Assembly: GCF_004364245.1 (NCBI RefSeq)
Contig: NZ_SOAV01000008.1
Location: 186,001-250,000, forward strand
DNA length: 64,000 bases
Source of the DNA: Streptomyces sp. BK208
GTDB taxonomy: Bacteria > Actinomycetota > Actinomycetes > Streptomycetales > Streptomycetaceae
Reading direction: 5' to 3'
Below are positions 1 through 8,255 of the stretch, in pieces. The notes below the pieces were generated by a model. The model did no database searches and was not told the DNA's origin. It saw only the letters and a list, made by a program, of their open reading frames with translations. The translations under genes were made by a program, and so were the position numbers. Position 1 is the stretch's first letter, and the number at the start of each line of letters is the position of its first letter.

Positions 1-959
1 ACGGCCGGGCCCGACGGGGTGTCCAGCGCCTTGCTGTACGCGATGGCGGTGTCGGCGGCCTTGTCGAAGATCTTGCCCTTGCCGTCGGCCTGCGCCTTGG
101 CCCGCGCCGAGTTGTAGACCTTCTCGAAGACGCGCGGCACGCCCAGGATCAGCGTGGGCCGGAACGCGGCCAGCTCGTCGGTGAGGTTCTTGATGTCGGG
201 GACGTTGCCCAGCTTGATCGGCGCGATCATCGGCGCGACCTGGACCAGCCGCCCGAAGACGTGGGCGAGCGGGAGGAAGAGCAGGACCGAACACTCACCG
301 GTGCGGAAGAGCGGACGCAGCCGCTCGACGACGTTGCCGCACTCGGCGAAGAAGCTGCGGTGGGTGAGCACGCAGCCCTTGGGGCGGCCGGTGGTGCCGG
401 AGGTGTAGACGATGGTGGCGGGGTCGTCCGCCTTCGCGATCGAGCCGCGCTCCTCGACGGCCCGGTCGGTGACGTCCTGCCCGAGGCGCCCCAGCTCCTC
501 CACCGCCCCGGCGTCGATCTGCCAGAGGTTCTTGAGGGCCGGCAGCTGCTCGCGCACCGACTCCACGGCCGCGGCGTGCCCGGCCGACTCCACGACGCAC
601 GCCGTGGCCCCCGAGTCGCTGAGGATCCACTGCACCTGCTCGGCGGAGCTGGTCTCGTACACCGGCACGGTGATCGCGCCGGCGCTCCAGATCGCGAAGT
701 CCAGCAGCGTCCACTCGTACCGGGTACGGGACATCAGGCCGACCCGGTCGCCCGGCTGGACGCCGGAGGCGATGAGGCCCTTGGCCGCTGAGTGCACCTC
801 GGCGAGGAAGTCGCGCGCGGTCACGTCCTGCCAGGCGCCGTCCACCTTGCGGGCGATGACGGCGACGTCAGGATGCTGCGCGGCGTTCCTCCTGACGATG
901 TCGGTCAGGTTTCCGTCCGTGGGGACCTCGTACAAGGCCGGAAGGCTGAACTCGCGCAA
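1..959 (-). CDS. Long-chain fatty acid--CoA ligase (AMP-forming), 3' part beyond window
   Basis: Activates fatty acids to acyl-CoA through an acyl-adenylate, in the cytoplasm. The first 319 residues are visible and the gene runs off the left edge. The AMP-binding signature YTSGTTGRPKG and the segment LFLPLAHVFGR identify the adenylate-forming (ANL) superfamily, long-chain branch. The TTG start at 959 is chosen because the protein then opens MREFSLPALYEVP and an AGGAG lies about 8 nt upstream. The ATG at 975 is in another frame. It is divergent from the phosphoesterase at 1270. Substrate chain length cannot be read from the sequence. Confidence 0.93.
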   Translation of the reverse strand, partial: MREFSLPALYEVPTDGNLTDIVRRNAAQHPDVAVIARKVDGAWQDVTARDFLAEVHSAAKGLIASGVQPGDRVGLMSRTRYEWTLLDFAIWSAGAITVPVYETSSAEQVQWILSDSGATACVVESAGHAAAVESVREQLPALKNLWQIDAGAVEELGRLGQDVTDRAVEERGSIAKADDPATIVYTSGTTGRPKGCVLTHRSFFAECGNVVERLRPLFRTGECSVLLFLPLAHVFGRLVQVAPMIAPIKLGNVPDIKNLTDELAAFRPTLILGVPRVFEKVYNSARAKAQADGKGKIFDKAADTAIAYSKALDTPSGPA

Positions 960-1269
960 GACTGCTGCTCCTCATAGGGCGCCGGCGCCACGACACTGTG
1001 TGATGCGACGGTGCGGTCCAAGGGTCGGGCAAGTGCTCCGGAGAACTCATGCGCGATTCACATGTTGAAATCCAGAGCACGACTGGACGGCCCGGACGTT
1101 ACCCGTCGGTATGCGTTCTCCGACAGGGGGTCCCCGCGAGATGTTCGCCGCGTCACACGGATGGGGTTTGCTTTGCGCACAGTAGTCGACGGATCAACCG
1201 ACCAGCCAGTAACCGCAGGTCCGACCGCCACTGTTCACATCAGGCACGCGCTGCTTACGCTTGATCGCC
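960..1269. other. Divergent intergenic region between acyl-CoA ligase and phosphoesterase
   Basis: This 310-base stretch carries no convincing gene. Short open frames here lack Streptomyces codon bias and ribosome binding sites. It is less GC-rich than its surroundings, as expected for two back-to-back promoters, but I could not place a clear -35/-10 pair on either strand. Confidence 0.5.
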
Positions 1270-2067
1270 ATGGCACCCACACCGCCCCGTAACACGAGCA
1301 CACGCGTCCACGTGGTCAGCGACGTCCATGGCAACGCCCGCGACCTGGCCAGGGCCGGCGAGGGCGCCGACGCCCTGATCTGTCTCGGGGACCTGGTCCT
1401 CTTCCTCGACTACGCCGACCACTCGCGCGGCATCTTCCCCGACCTGTTCGGCGTCGCGAACGCCGACCGCATCGTGGCGCTGCGCACCGCCCGCCGCTTC
1501 GACGAGGCCCGGGACTTCGGCAGGCGGCTGTGGGCCGAGACCGGCGGGGACCCGCGCGAGCTGATCGAGCGGGCGGTGCGCAGGCAGTACGCCGAACTCT
1601 TCGCCGCCTTCCCGACTCCGACGTACGCCACCTACGGCAACGTCGACGTGCCGCCGCTGTGGCCCGAGTTCGCCGGGCCCGGCACCACCGTGCTCGACGG
1701 GGAGCGGGTGGAGATCGGCGGCCGCGTCTTCGGCTTCGTCGGCGGTGGCCTGCGGACCCCGATGAACACCCCGTACGAGATCAGCGACGAGGCGTACGCG
1801 GCGAAGATCGAGGCCGTCGGCGAGGTGGACGTGCTGTGCACCCACATCCCGCCGGACGTGCCGGAACTGCTCTACGACACGGTGGCCCGGCGCTTCGAGC
1901 GGGGCAGCCGCGCGCTGCTGGACGCCATCCGCCGCACCCGGCCCCGCTACGCCCTGTTCGGCCACGTCCACCAGCCGCTGACCCGGCGGATGCGCGTCGG
2001 GGCGACCGAGTGCGTCAACGTCGGCCACTTCGCGTCGACGGGACGGCCCTGGGCGCTGGAGTGGTGA
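1270..2067 (+). CDS. Calcineurin-like metallophosphoesterase
   Basis: Cytoplasmic metal-dependent phosphoesterase of 265 residues. The dinuclear-metal motifs appear in order: DVHG (SDVHGN), GDL, GNVD (YGNVD), the single His in CTHIPPD, and GHVH near the C terminus. This is the full calcineurin-like set, so it should be active, but the substrate (phosphomonoester, diester or nucleotide) is unknown. The start is set at ATG 1270; an in-frame TTG at 1261 would add three residues, and neither has a good ribosome binding site. It is followed 137 nt later by an SRPBCC gene on the same strand. Confidence 0.85.
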   Translation: MAPTPPRNTSTRVHVVSDVHGNARDLARAGEGADALICLGDLVLFLDYADHSRGIFPDLFGVANADRIVALRTARRFDEARDFGRRLWAETGGDPRELIERAVRRQYAELFAAFPTPTYATYGNVDVPPLWPEFAGPGTTVLDGERVEIGGRVFGFVGGGLRTPMNTPYEISDEAYAAKIEAVGEVDVLCTHIPPDVPELLYDTVARRFERGSRALLDAIRRTRPRYALFGHVHQPLTRRMRVGATECVNVGHFASTGRPWALEW

Positions 2068-2204
2068 CCGGGGACGGCGGACCCGCGCAGGTGGGTGGTG
2101 ACATGCCCCGCCCCCGTGCGCGATAGCCTGCACGCGGCACACACGTGCGCGCGACGGGCGCACGACCACCTCAGTAGCGGCCCGCATCCGGAGGAGCCAC
2201 GGCG

Positions 2205-2645
2205 ATGGCGGAACACACCAGCTCGAGCATCACCATCGAGGCGGCACCGGCCGACGTCATGGCGGTGATCGCCGACTTCGCTCGCTACCCGGACTGGACC
2301 GGCGAGGTGAAGGAGGCGCAGGTCCTCGCGACCGACGCGCAGGGGCGTGCCGAGCAGGTCCGGCTCGTCATGGACGCCGGGGCGATCAAGGACGACCAGA
2401 CGCTGGGCTACACCTGGACCGGCGAGCACGAGGTCTCCTGGACGCTGGTGAAGTCCCAGATGCTGCGCTCCCTCGACGGCTCCTACCTGCTCCGCCCGGC
2501 GGGCACGGGCACGGAGGTCACCTACCGGCTCACGGTGGACGTCAAGATCCCCATGCTCGGCATGATCAAGCGCAAGGCGGAAAAGGTCATCATCGACCGG
2601 GCCTTGGCAGGTCTGAAGAAGCGAGTCGAGTCGAACCGGCCCTAG
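2205..2645 (+). CDS. SRPBCC (polyketide cyclase/START-like) family protein
   Basis: A 146-residue protein of the SRPBCC lipid/ligand-binding fold. The N terminus has the family pattern SSSITIEAAPADVMAVIADF followed by YPDWTGEVKEAQV, and the C terminus has the long amphipathic helix (KAEKVIIDRALAGLKKRV) that closes the cavity. Such proteins bind hydrophobic ligands or act as cyclases or dehydratases; the ligand here is unknown. The ATG start is supported by GGAGGAG about 7 nt upstream. It is directly followed by a repeat cluster (2651-2771) and then by an ArsA-like ATPase. Confidence 0.85.
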   Translation: MAEHTSSSITIEAAPADVMAVIADFARYPDWTGEVKEAQVLATDAQGRAEQVRLVMDAGAIKDDQTLGYTWTGEHEVSWTLVKSQMLRSLDGSYLLRPAGTGTEVTYRLTVDVKIPMLGMIKRKAEKVIIDRALAGLKKRVESNRP

Positions 2646-2650
2646 CCGCG

Positions 2651-2702
2651 GGGCAGTCGCCGCGCCCCCCCGCTGCGGGCAGTCGCCGCGCCCCCCCGCT
2701 GC
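2651..2702. repeat. Two direct 26-bp repeats leading into the 53-nt element
   Basis: Two identical 26-bp units (2651-2676 and 2677-2702) each begin GGGCAGTCGCCGCG and carry a run of C. A third copy of the head GGGCAGTCG starts at 2703 and continues into the 53-nt element. The array lies just after the stop codon of the SRPBCC gene. Confidence 0.85.
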
Positions 2703-2751
2703 GGGCAGTCGTGCCGCTGGGGCGGCACGGGTGGGCGCAGCGGCACCCCGC
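2699..2751 (+). repeat. 53-nt dispersed repeat, copy A
   Basis: Identical over 53 nt to the reverse complement of 61935-61987, with weaker similarity continuing to about 2771. It can fold into a closing stem (2700-2705 with 2747-2752), a perfect 7-bp hairpin (GTGCCGC at 2711-2717 with GCGGCAC at 2722-2728) and a second small hairpin (GGGTG at 2729-2733 with CACCC at 2744-2748). It lies between two same-strand genes, so it may be transcribed. Its function is unknown. Confidence 0.88.
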
Positions 2752-2872
2752 ACCGCCGGGCCGCGCAGCCCCCGCCCCCGGCACCCCCACCCGGCGCCGC
2801 CCCCGCCCCCCACCCGGCGCAGCCAAGGCACCCCCGCCCGGCGCCCCGCACGCACCGGTACCGTTCACCCCC

Positions 2873-4045
2873 ATGCGCACCCTCCTGATCACGGGCCCCG
2901 GCGGCACCGGCCGTACCACGCTCGCCGCCGCCACCGCGCTCAAGGCCGCCCGCCAGGGCACCCGCACCCTCCTCCTCGGCACCGACCGCGACGACACCCT
3001 CGGCGCGGTGCTCGGCGTGCGCACCGGCCCCGCGCCGACCACCGTCGAACCCGGCCTCACCGCCTGGCGCCCCGACGCCGCCCAGAGCTTCCGGGAGACC
3101 CTCGTCGCCCTCCAGGACCGCGCCGCCTCCGCCCTCGACCTGCTCGGCGCCTCCCGCCTCGACCCCGAGGAACTCACCCCGCTGCCCGGCGCAGACGACC
3201 TCGCCCTGCTGCGCGCCCTGCGCGAGGCCGCCCTCGCCGAGGCGCACGACCTCCTCGTCGTGGACCTGCCGCCCGCCCCGCGTGCCCTCGCCCTGCTCGC
3301 CGCACCCGAGGAACTGCGCCGCAGCCTGCGCCGCCTGCTCCCGCCCGAGCGGCAGGCGGCCCGGGCCCTGCGCCCCGTCCTCGGCCGGCTCGCCGGCGTC
3401 CCCATGCCCACCGAGGCGCTGTACGAGGCCGCGGCCCGCTGGGACCTGGAACTCGCCGCCACCGAGGCCGTCCTGGCCGACCGGAACACCACCGTACGGC
3501 TGGTCGCCGAGCCCGGACCGGCCGGAGCCGACGCCGTCCTCGTCACCACCCTCGGTCTCGCCCTGCGCGGCCTGCGCACCGACCTGCTGGTCGCGAACCG
3601 CGTCCTGCCCGAGGACGTCCCGGCGGACAGCCGGCTCGGCGGCCTCCTCGCTCAGCAGCGCAAGACCCTGGAGGAGTGGCGGGGAACGCACGACGTCCAC
3701 GCCGTCGCCCATCTCGGCCGGGACCCCCGGGGCACGGACGACCTGACGGACCTCGACGTGCCGGGCGTCGACCCGGCCGCCTCCCCGGTCGAGTGGCCCG
3801 TCACCGACCGGCTGGCCGAGGACGGCGTGCTGGTCTGGCGCATCCCGCTGCCCGGCGCCGTGCGCGAGGAGCTCGACCTGGTCCGCCGCGGTGACGAACT
3901 GGTCGTCGCCGCCGGGCCGTTCCGCCGCACGGTCCCGCTGCCCTCCGCGCTGCGCCGCTGCTCCGTGGACGGGGCCGCGCTGCGGGACGGCACGCTCGCC
4001 GTCCGGTTCGCTCCGGACCCCGGGCTGTGGCCGCGGGAGCGCTGA
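2873..4045 (+). CDS. ArsA-like P-loop ATPase with degenerate Walker A
   Basis: A 390-residue protein of the ArsA/GET3/MinD-type ATPase group, often annotated as ion-transporting ATPase in Streptomyces. The N-terminal loop reads GPGGTGRTT where GKGGVGKT is expected, so both the signature Lys and the Walker A Lys are replaced. A Walker B-like LLVVDLPPAP lies near residues 122-131. The C terminus (from about 330) is a small beta domain (RIPLPGAVREELDLVRRGDE) as in actinobacterial ArsA-like proteins. ATG 2873 is chosen because upstream codons would run through the repeat cluster. It is followed 72 nt later by the hexapeptide-repeat gene. Arsenite transport is unlikely: no metal-binding Cys or partner gene is seen. 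Confidence 0.8.
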   Translation: MRTLLITGPGGTGRTTLAAATALKAARQGTRTLLLGTDRDDTLGAVLGVRTGPAPTTVEPGLTAWRPDAAQSFRETLVALQDRAASALDLLGASRLDPEELTPLPGADDLALLRALREAALAEAHDLLVVDLPPAPRALALLAAPEELRRSLRRLLPPERQAARALRPVLGRLAGVPMPTEALYEAAARWDLELAATEAVLADRNTTVRLVAEPGPAGADAVLVTTLGLALRGLRTDLLVANRVLPEDVPADSRLGGLLAQQRKTLEEWRGTHDVHAVAHLGRDPRGTDDLTDLDVPGVDPAASPVEWPVTDRLAEDGVLVWRIPLPGAVREELDLVRRGDELVVAAGPFRRTVPLPSALRRCSVDGAALRDGTLAVRFAPDPGLWPRER

Positions 4046-4117
4046 CCGGCGGAACCCGGCGGGACCGCGGCCCGTTCGGGTAACGTCGTAAGGACGAACC
4101 GTAGTCAGGAGTCCGTG

Positions 4118-4816
4118 ATGAGCGAAGAGCTCCCGTCCGAGGCCCCTCGCCCCGACGAGGCCGACGCGGTCGACGAGACGCGTGTGACCGACGAGACCCG
4201 TACGACCGACGAGACCCGTACGACTGACGAGACGCGTACGACCGACGACACCCGTACGACTGACGAGACGCGTGTGACCGGCGAGCCCCGCGCCACCGAC
4301 GGGAAGCGTGCCACCGACGGGGCGCGTGCGACGGACGAGACGCGTGCCGCGTCCGACGCCGACGCCTGGGCGACGGCCTGCGCCGAGGACCTGGAGTCGG
4401 AGCAGGCCCGCCGCCGCGCCGCGTACGGGCCGCCGCCCGGCTCGGCCGCCGAGGAGCTGCGCCGGCTGGTCGACACCGTCGCCGACAAGCTGTCCGCCCT
4501 CCAGTCCCCGCTGCTCGGCCAGGTCGCCGGACCCGCCGCCCAGCAGGTGGTCCGGCAGGTCGTGCAGCAGGCGAAGGCCGCCGTCGAACCGGTCATCGAG
4601 CGCAACCCGGGGGTGTTCGACCACCTCGCCGCCGCGGGCGGTGAACTCCTCGCCGCCTACCGCTCCGCCGTCCAGAACCAGGAACGCCGCTGGACCACGG
4701 GCGACACCGCCCCGAAGGACCCGGGCGACCCCCGTGACCTGGACGAAAGCGGCACCGACGGCCGCGACGAGGACGACGGGGGCACCGGCCCGGGGCAGCG
4801 CATCGACCTGGACTGA
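4118..4816 (+). CDS. Hypothetical protein with N-terminal hexapeptide repeats (SCO2127-type)
   Basis: A 232-residue acidic soluble protein. Residues 19-78 are ten hexapeptide units of the type DETRTT/DETRVT with later variants such as GEPRAT and DGKRAT. Residues about 100-190 form a helical region (EELRRLVDTVADKLSAL, VVRQVVQQAKAAVEPVIERN) and the tail is Asp/Gly-rich. It lies directly upstream of glkA on the same strand, the arrangement of SCO2127-SCO2126 in S. coelicolor, where SCO2127 has been linked to glucose sensitivity and carbon repression. No catalytic motif is visible. ATG 4118 has AGGA about 8 nt upstream; a GTG lies one codon before it. Confidence 0.78.
   Translation: MSEELPSEAPRPDEADAVDETRVTDETRTTDETRTTDETRTTDDTRTTDETRVTGEPRATDGKRATDGARATDETRAASDADAWATACAEDLESEQARRRAAYGPPPGSAAEELRRLVDTVADKLSALQSPLLGQVAGPAAQQVVRQVVQQAKAAVEPVIERNPGVFDHLAAAGGELLAAYRSAVQNQERRWTTGDTAPKDPGDPRDLDESGTDGRDEDDGGTGPGQRIDLD
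4172..4351 (+). repeat. 18-bp coding tandem repeat (10 units)
   Basis: Ten in-frame 18-bp units encode DETRVT, DETRTT (three times), DDTRTT, DETRVT, GEPRAT, DGKRAT, DGARAT and DETRAA. The first six are nearly identical at DNA level and the rest have diverged. The copy number is likely to vary between strains by slippage. Confidence 0.88.
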
Positions 4817-4870
4817 GCCCCGCCTCGGGTACGGTTGCCCTTAGCGGGGCTCGACCGAACTGAGGGATTC

Positions 4871-5824
4871 ATGGGACTCACCATCGGCGTCGACATCGGC
4901 GGCACGAAGATCGCGGCCGGCGTGGTCGACGAGGAAGGCAACATCCTCTCGACCCACAAGGTGCCGACCCCCACCACGCCCGAGGCCATCGTGGACGCCA
5001 TCGCCTCCGCGGTGGAGGGCGCGCGCGTGGGACACGAGATCGTCGGCGTCGGTATCGGTGCCGCCGGCTACGTCAACCGCCAGCGCTCGACGGTCTACTT
5101 CGCGCCCAACATCGACTGGCGCCAGGAACCGCTGAAGGAGAAGGTGCAGGCCCGCGTCGGCCTCCCCGTCGTCGTGGAGAACGACGCCAACGCCGCGGCC
5201 TGGGGCGAGTACAGGTTCGGCGGCGGCAAGGGCCACCGCAACGTCATCTGCATCACCCTCGGCACCGGCCTGGGCGGCGGCATCATCATCGGCAACAAGC
5301 TGCGCCGCGGTCACTTCGGCGTGGCCGCCGAGTTCGGCCACATCCGCATGGTGCCCGACGGCCTGCTGTGCGGCTGCGGTTCGCAGGGCTGCTGGGAGCA
5401 GTACGCGTCGGGCCGGGCGCTGGTGCGGTACGCCAAGCAGCGCGCCAACGCCACCCCCGAGCGCGCCGAGGTGCTGCTCGCGCTCGGCGACGGCACCCCC
5501 GACGGCATCGAGGGCAAGCACATCTCGGTCGCCGCCCGCCAGGGCTGCCCGGTCGCCGTCGACTCCTACCGGGAGCTGGCCCGCTGGGCCGGTGCCGGTC
5601 TCGCCGACCTGGCCTCGCTCTTCGACCCGTCCGCCTTCATCGTCGGCGGCGGTCTCTCGGACGAGGGCGACCTGGTCCTCGACCCGATCCGCAAGTCGTA
5701 CAAGCGCTGGCTGGTCGGCGGCAACTGGCGTCCGGTCGCCGACGTGATCGCCGCCAAACTCGGCAACAAGGCGGGCCTCGTGGGCGCGGCCGACCTGGCG
5801 AGGGAACCCGACCCGATCATGTAG
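4871..5824 (+). CDS. glkA: ROK-family glucokinase GlkA
   Basis: Phosphorylates glucose with ATP to glucose 6-phosphate. In Streptomyces this protein is also needed for glucose carbon-catabolite repression. It is 317 residues, the family length. Visible features are the N-terminal phosphate loop VDIGGTK (residues 7-13), the catalytic Asp105 in END, the LGTGLGGG loop (130-137) and the ROK zinc site His157, Cys167, Cys169, Cys174 (CGCGSQGC). ATG 4871 is chosen because it places VDIGGTK at the usual distance. It follows the SCO2127-type gene by 54 nt. Confidence 0.96.
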   Translation: MGLTIGVDIGGTKIAAGVVDEEGNILSTHKVPTPTTPEAIVDAIASAVEGARVGHEIVGVGIGAAGYVNRQRSTVYFAPNIDWRQEPLKEKVQARVGLPVVVENDANAAAWGEYRFGGGKGHRNVICITLGTGLGGGIIIGNKLRRGHFGVAAEFGHIRMVPDGLLCGCGSQGCWEQYASGRALVRYAKQRANATPERAEVLLALGDGTPDGIEGKHISVAARQGCPVAVDSYRELARWAGAGLADLASLFDPSAFIVGGGLSDEGDLVLDPIRKSYKRWLVGGNWRPVADVIAAKLGNKAGLVGAADLAREPDPIM

Positions 5825-5919
5825 GAATCGCGGGGCCCGCCTACGCGCGGGGCCTCGTGGACGACCGAGCCCGTCGAGCCCCGTCCGGGGACGACGGGCC
5901 GCGTCGTATCTTGATCCAC

Positions 5920-6687
5920 ATGGCAACGTCCTCGCTTCCTCCTCTTCCCAACTCCCATACCGAACCCGACGGTTCCGCGGTCGTCCGGGTCCTGAGCTAC
6001 AACATCCGCTCGATGCGCGACGACACCGACGCCCTCGCCCGCGTCATCCGGGCCTGCGCACCCGACCTCGTCCTACTCCAGGAGGCCCCGCGCCTCTTCC
6101 GCTGGCGCAAGAAGATCACCCGGCTCGCCGCGGCGTGCGATCTGGTCCTCCTCTCCGGCGGCGGCACCGCGGCCGGGCCCGCCCTGCTGTGCTCCCTGCG
6201 GGCCACCGTGGAGCGCACCGAGGACGCGCTGCTCCCGCTCATCCCCGGTCAGCACCGCAGGGGCCTGGCCACCGCCGTGGTCAGGATCGGCGGAACCCGT
6301 CTCGGCGTGCTCAGCACCCACCTGTCGCTGCGGGCGGACGAACGCCACGAGCAGGCGGGTCTGCTCCTCGACCACCTGGCCGCCCTCGGCGTGACGCACG
6401 CCGTGGCGGGCGGCGACCTGAACGAGCGCCCCGGCGGCCGCACCTTCCGGCGGCTCGGCGACGGACTGCGCGACTGCTGGACCGCCGCGCCCTGGGGCGG
6501 GGAGTACACCTTCCCGGCCGGCGCGCCGGACCGCCGTATCGACGCGGTCTTCGTCACCGAGGGCGTCGAGGTCCTCGGCTGCGGGGTGCCGTCGGGACTG
6601 CCCGGGGTGGCCGAGGACGACCTGAGGGCGGCCACGGACCACCTGCCGGTCCTGACCGCCCTCCGCGTGCCCGCGGCGCGCACCTGA
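5920..6687 (+). CDS. Endonuclease/exonuclease/phosphatase-fold protein
   Basis: A 255-residue DNase I-like (EEP fold) hydrolase. Typical blocks are present: VRVLSYNIRSM near residue 25, LVLLQEAPR with the metal-binding Glu, THLSLRADERHEQA, GGDLNERPG with the Asp/Asn pair, and a terminal ATDHLPV with Asp-His. All catalytic positions look intact. The family includes DNases, sphingomyelinases and inositol phosphatases, and the substrate cannot be assigned. No secretion signal is obvious, so it is probably cytoplasmic. It runs convergent with the membrane-protein gene ending at 6707, leaving only 19 nt between them. Confidence 0.86.
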   Translation: MATSSLPPLPNSHTEPDGSAVVRVLSYNIRSMRDDTDALARVIRACAPDLVLLQEAPRLFRWRKKITRLAAACDLVLLSGGGTAAGPALLCSLRATVERTEDALLPLIPGQHRRGLATAVVRIGGTRLGVLSTHLSLRADERHEQAGLLLDHLAALGVTHAVAGGDLNERPGGRTFRRLGDGLRDCWTAAPWGGEYTFPAGAPDRRIDAVFVTEGVEVLGCGVPSGLPGVAEDDLRAATDHLPVLTALRVPAART

Positions 6688-6706
6688 CGTGCCGCTCCCG
6701 GGCCGG

Positions 6707-7324
6707 CTACACCACCGCGCCCCGCCCCGGATCGTCGTCGTCCTCTTCACCCGTCCGCATCCGCACGACCAGGGTGGCGAAGCCCCCGAGGAAGCCGCCG
6801 ATGCTCAGGGTCGTCAGCCACCAGGTCATCTCCCAGCCGAGCACCACCGCAAGCAGGAGCAGCACCGGACCGCCGAGCACGCCCAGCCAGGCGAACTTCG
6901 CGGTCGGGTCGGCGTCGGGCAGCGGCGGCGGCTCGGGCGGCACGAAGTGGCCCTCGTCGTCCGCGTCGAAGTCGTCGTCGGACGGCTCGGCGGTGGTGTG
7001 GTCGCGGGGGCCGATGCCGGGAGCGAAGGCCACGGAGCTGCCCAGCGGCCGCTCCGAGGACGGCCGGTCCGCCGCGGGCTTCTCGTCGTTCACCTCCGGC
7101 TCCAGCAGCGCCAGGTCCTCGATCGACTTGAAGGGCTTCGCGCCCGGCGGGTCCGGCGGCTCGTCCCCGTACCCGGCGACGATCGCGTCCCAGGCCGCGT
7201 CCTCGTCGAAGGGCGTCCCCTGCGCCCCGGGACCGCCGTCCGCCGCGCGCTCCCGTCCCTCGCGGTGCTCCCGCTCCAGGTCCCGCTCCTCGCGGTCCTC
7301 GCGGTCGGAGTCGTGCTCAGCCAC
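6707..7324 (-). CDS. Hypothetical two-helix membrane protein with charged N terminus
   Basis: A 205-residue protein. The first 40 residues are Arg/Glu/Asp-rich (EDREERDLEREHREGRE) and the middle is acidic and disordered. Two adjacent hydrophobic helices (FAWLGVLGGPVLLLLAVVLGW and WWLTTLSIGGFLGGFATLVV) lie near residues 140-190, with a short acidic tail. No enzyme motif is seen. GTG 7324 overlaps the end of the esterase gene by 8 nt on the same strand, so the two are probably translationally coupled. Confidence 0.8.
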   Translation of the reverse strand: MAEHDSDREDREERDLEREHREGRERAADGGPGAQGTPFDEDAAWDAIVAGYGDEPPDPPGAKPFKSIEDLALLEPEVNDEKPAADRPSSERPLGSSVAFAPGIGPRDHTTAEPSDDDFDADDEGHFVPPEPPPLPDADPTAKFAWLGVLGGPVLLLLAVVLGWEMTWWLTTLSIGGFLGGFATLVVRMRTGEEDDDDPGRGAVV

Positions 7325-8120
7325 CTGCGGCCGTCCCTTCCTTGCCGAGACCGGACTCCGGTTCCGTGACGGAACCGGGCGCGAGCCGGCCGATGAACGC
7401 GACGCTCTCCGCGAAGATCCGGTCCGCATCGTGGTCCAACGTCGCCACGTGGTAGCTCTGTTCCAGCAGGATCTCCGTCACGTCCGTCGACGACACCCGG
7501 CCCAGGATGCGCGCCGAGTCGGCCGGCGGCACCACGTGGTCCTGCGGGCTGCGCAGCAACAGCAGCGGCTGGGTCACCTGCGGCAGGTCGCCGTCGGCCA
7601 GACGGAAGAACGCGCGCAGCGAGTGCGCCGAGTGCAGCGGCACCCGGTCGTACCCCAACTCCTTGCTGAGCGGCTTGGCGATGTCGCTGGCGATGCCCTT
7701 CGTCGCCGGCACCAGGTGGCGCAGGACCGGCAGGGCGTGCTGGGCCACCCCGTGCATCCGGTTCGCCGGGTTCACCACGACGACGCCCTGCACCGCCTCC
7801 CCGTGCTTGGCGGCGAGCCGCAGCGCCAGCGCGCCGCCCATGGACAGGCCGGCCACGAAGACCCGCGTGCAGCGCTCGCGCAGGGCGCGCAGCTCGCGGT
7901 CCACCTCCGCGTACCAGTCCTGCCAGCCGGTGACCTGCATGTCCTGCCACCGGGTGCCGTGCCCGGGCAGCAGCGGCAGCGCCACCGTCAGGCCGCGCGC
8001 GGCCAGGTACCGGCCCCAGGGGCGCAGCGACTGCGGGGAACCGGTGAAACCGTGACAGAGGAGGACGCCGGCCTCCCCGCCCTCGTGGCGGAACGGCTCG
8101 GCTCCGGGCAGGACCGACAC
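7317..8120 (-). CDS. Alpha/beta hydrolase (carboxylesterase / monoacylglycerol lipase type)
   Basis: A 267-residue serine hydrolase. The oxyanion motif LLCHGFTGSP occurs near residue 20. The nucleophile elbow is GLSMGG (about residue 98), the acid is in SPQDHVVP and the catalytic His in SYHVAT, matching small carboxylesterases such as Geobacillus Est30. No signal peptide is seen, so it is cytoplasmic. GTG 8120 has AGGAG about 7 nt upstream. It heads a two-gene operon with the membrane protein and is divergent from the acyltransferase at 8256, which suggests shared lipid metabolism. Confidence 0.9.
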   Translation of the reverse strand: MSVLPGAEPFRHEGGEAGVLLCHGFTGSPQSLRPWGRYLAARGLTVALPLLPGHGTRWQDMQVTGWQDWYAEVDRELRALRERCTRVFVAGLSMGGALALRLAAKHGEAVQGVVVVNPANRMHGVAQHALPVLRHLVPATKGIASDIAKPLSKELGYDRVPLHSAHSLRAFFRLADGDLPQVTQPLLLLRSPQDHVVPPADSARILGRVSSTDVTEILLEQSYHVATLDHDADRIFAESVAFIGRLAPGSVTEPESGLGKEGTAAGG

Positions 8121-8255
8121 GTCTCGGTCTCCTGTCGTCAGGGGGACTCGCGGGGCTTTCACCGTACGCGACGGCACGGACACCGACCAGGGCCGTCGGA
8201 GCCATTGACGGTGCCGCGGGATAAGGTCTGAACTTCGGACACGGGAGGCACTGGG

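Noticed and set aside
2711..2872. Extension of the ArsA-like ATPase start into the repeat cluster (MPLGRHGWAQRHP)
   Set aside because: The same peptide arises from copy B of the repeat at the other end of the window, so it is encoded by the repeat, not by the gene. ATG 2873 begins the conserved P-loop domain.
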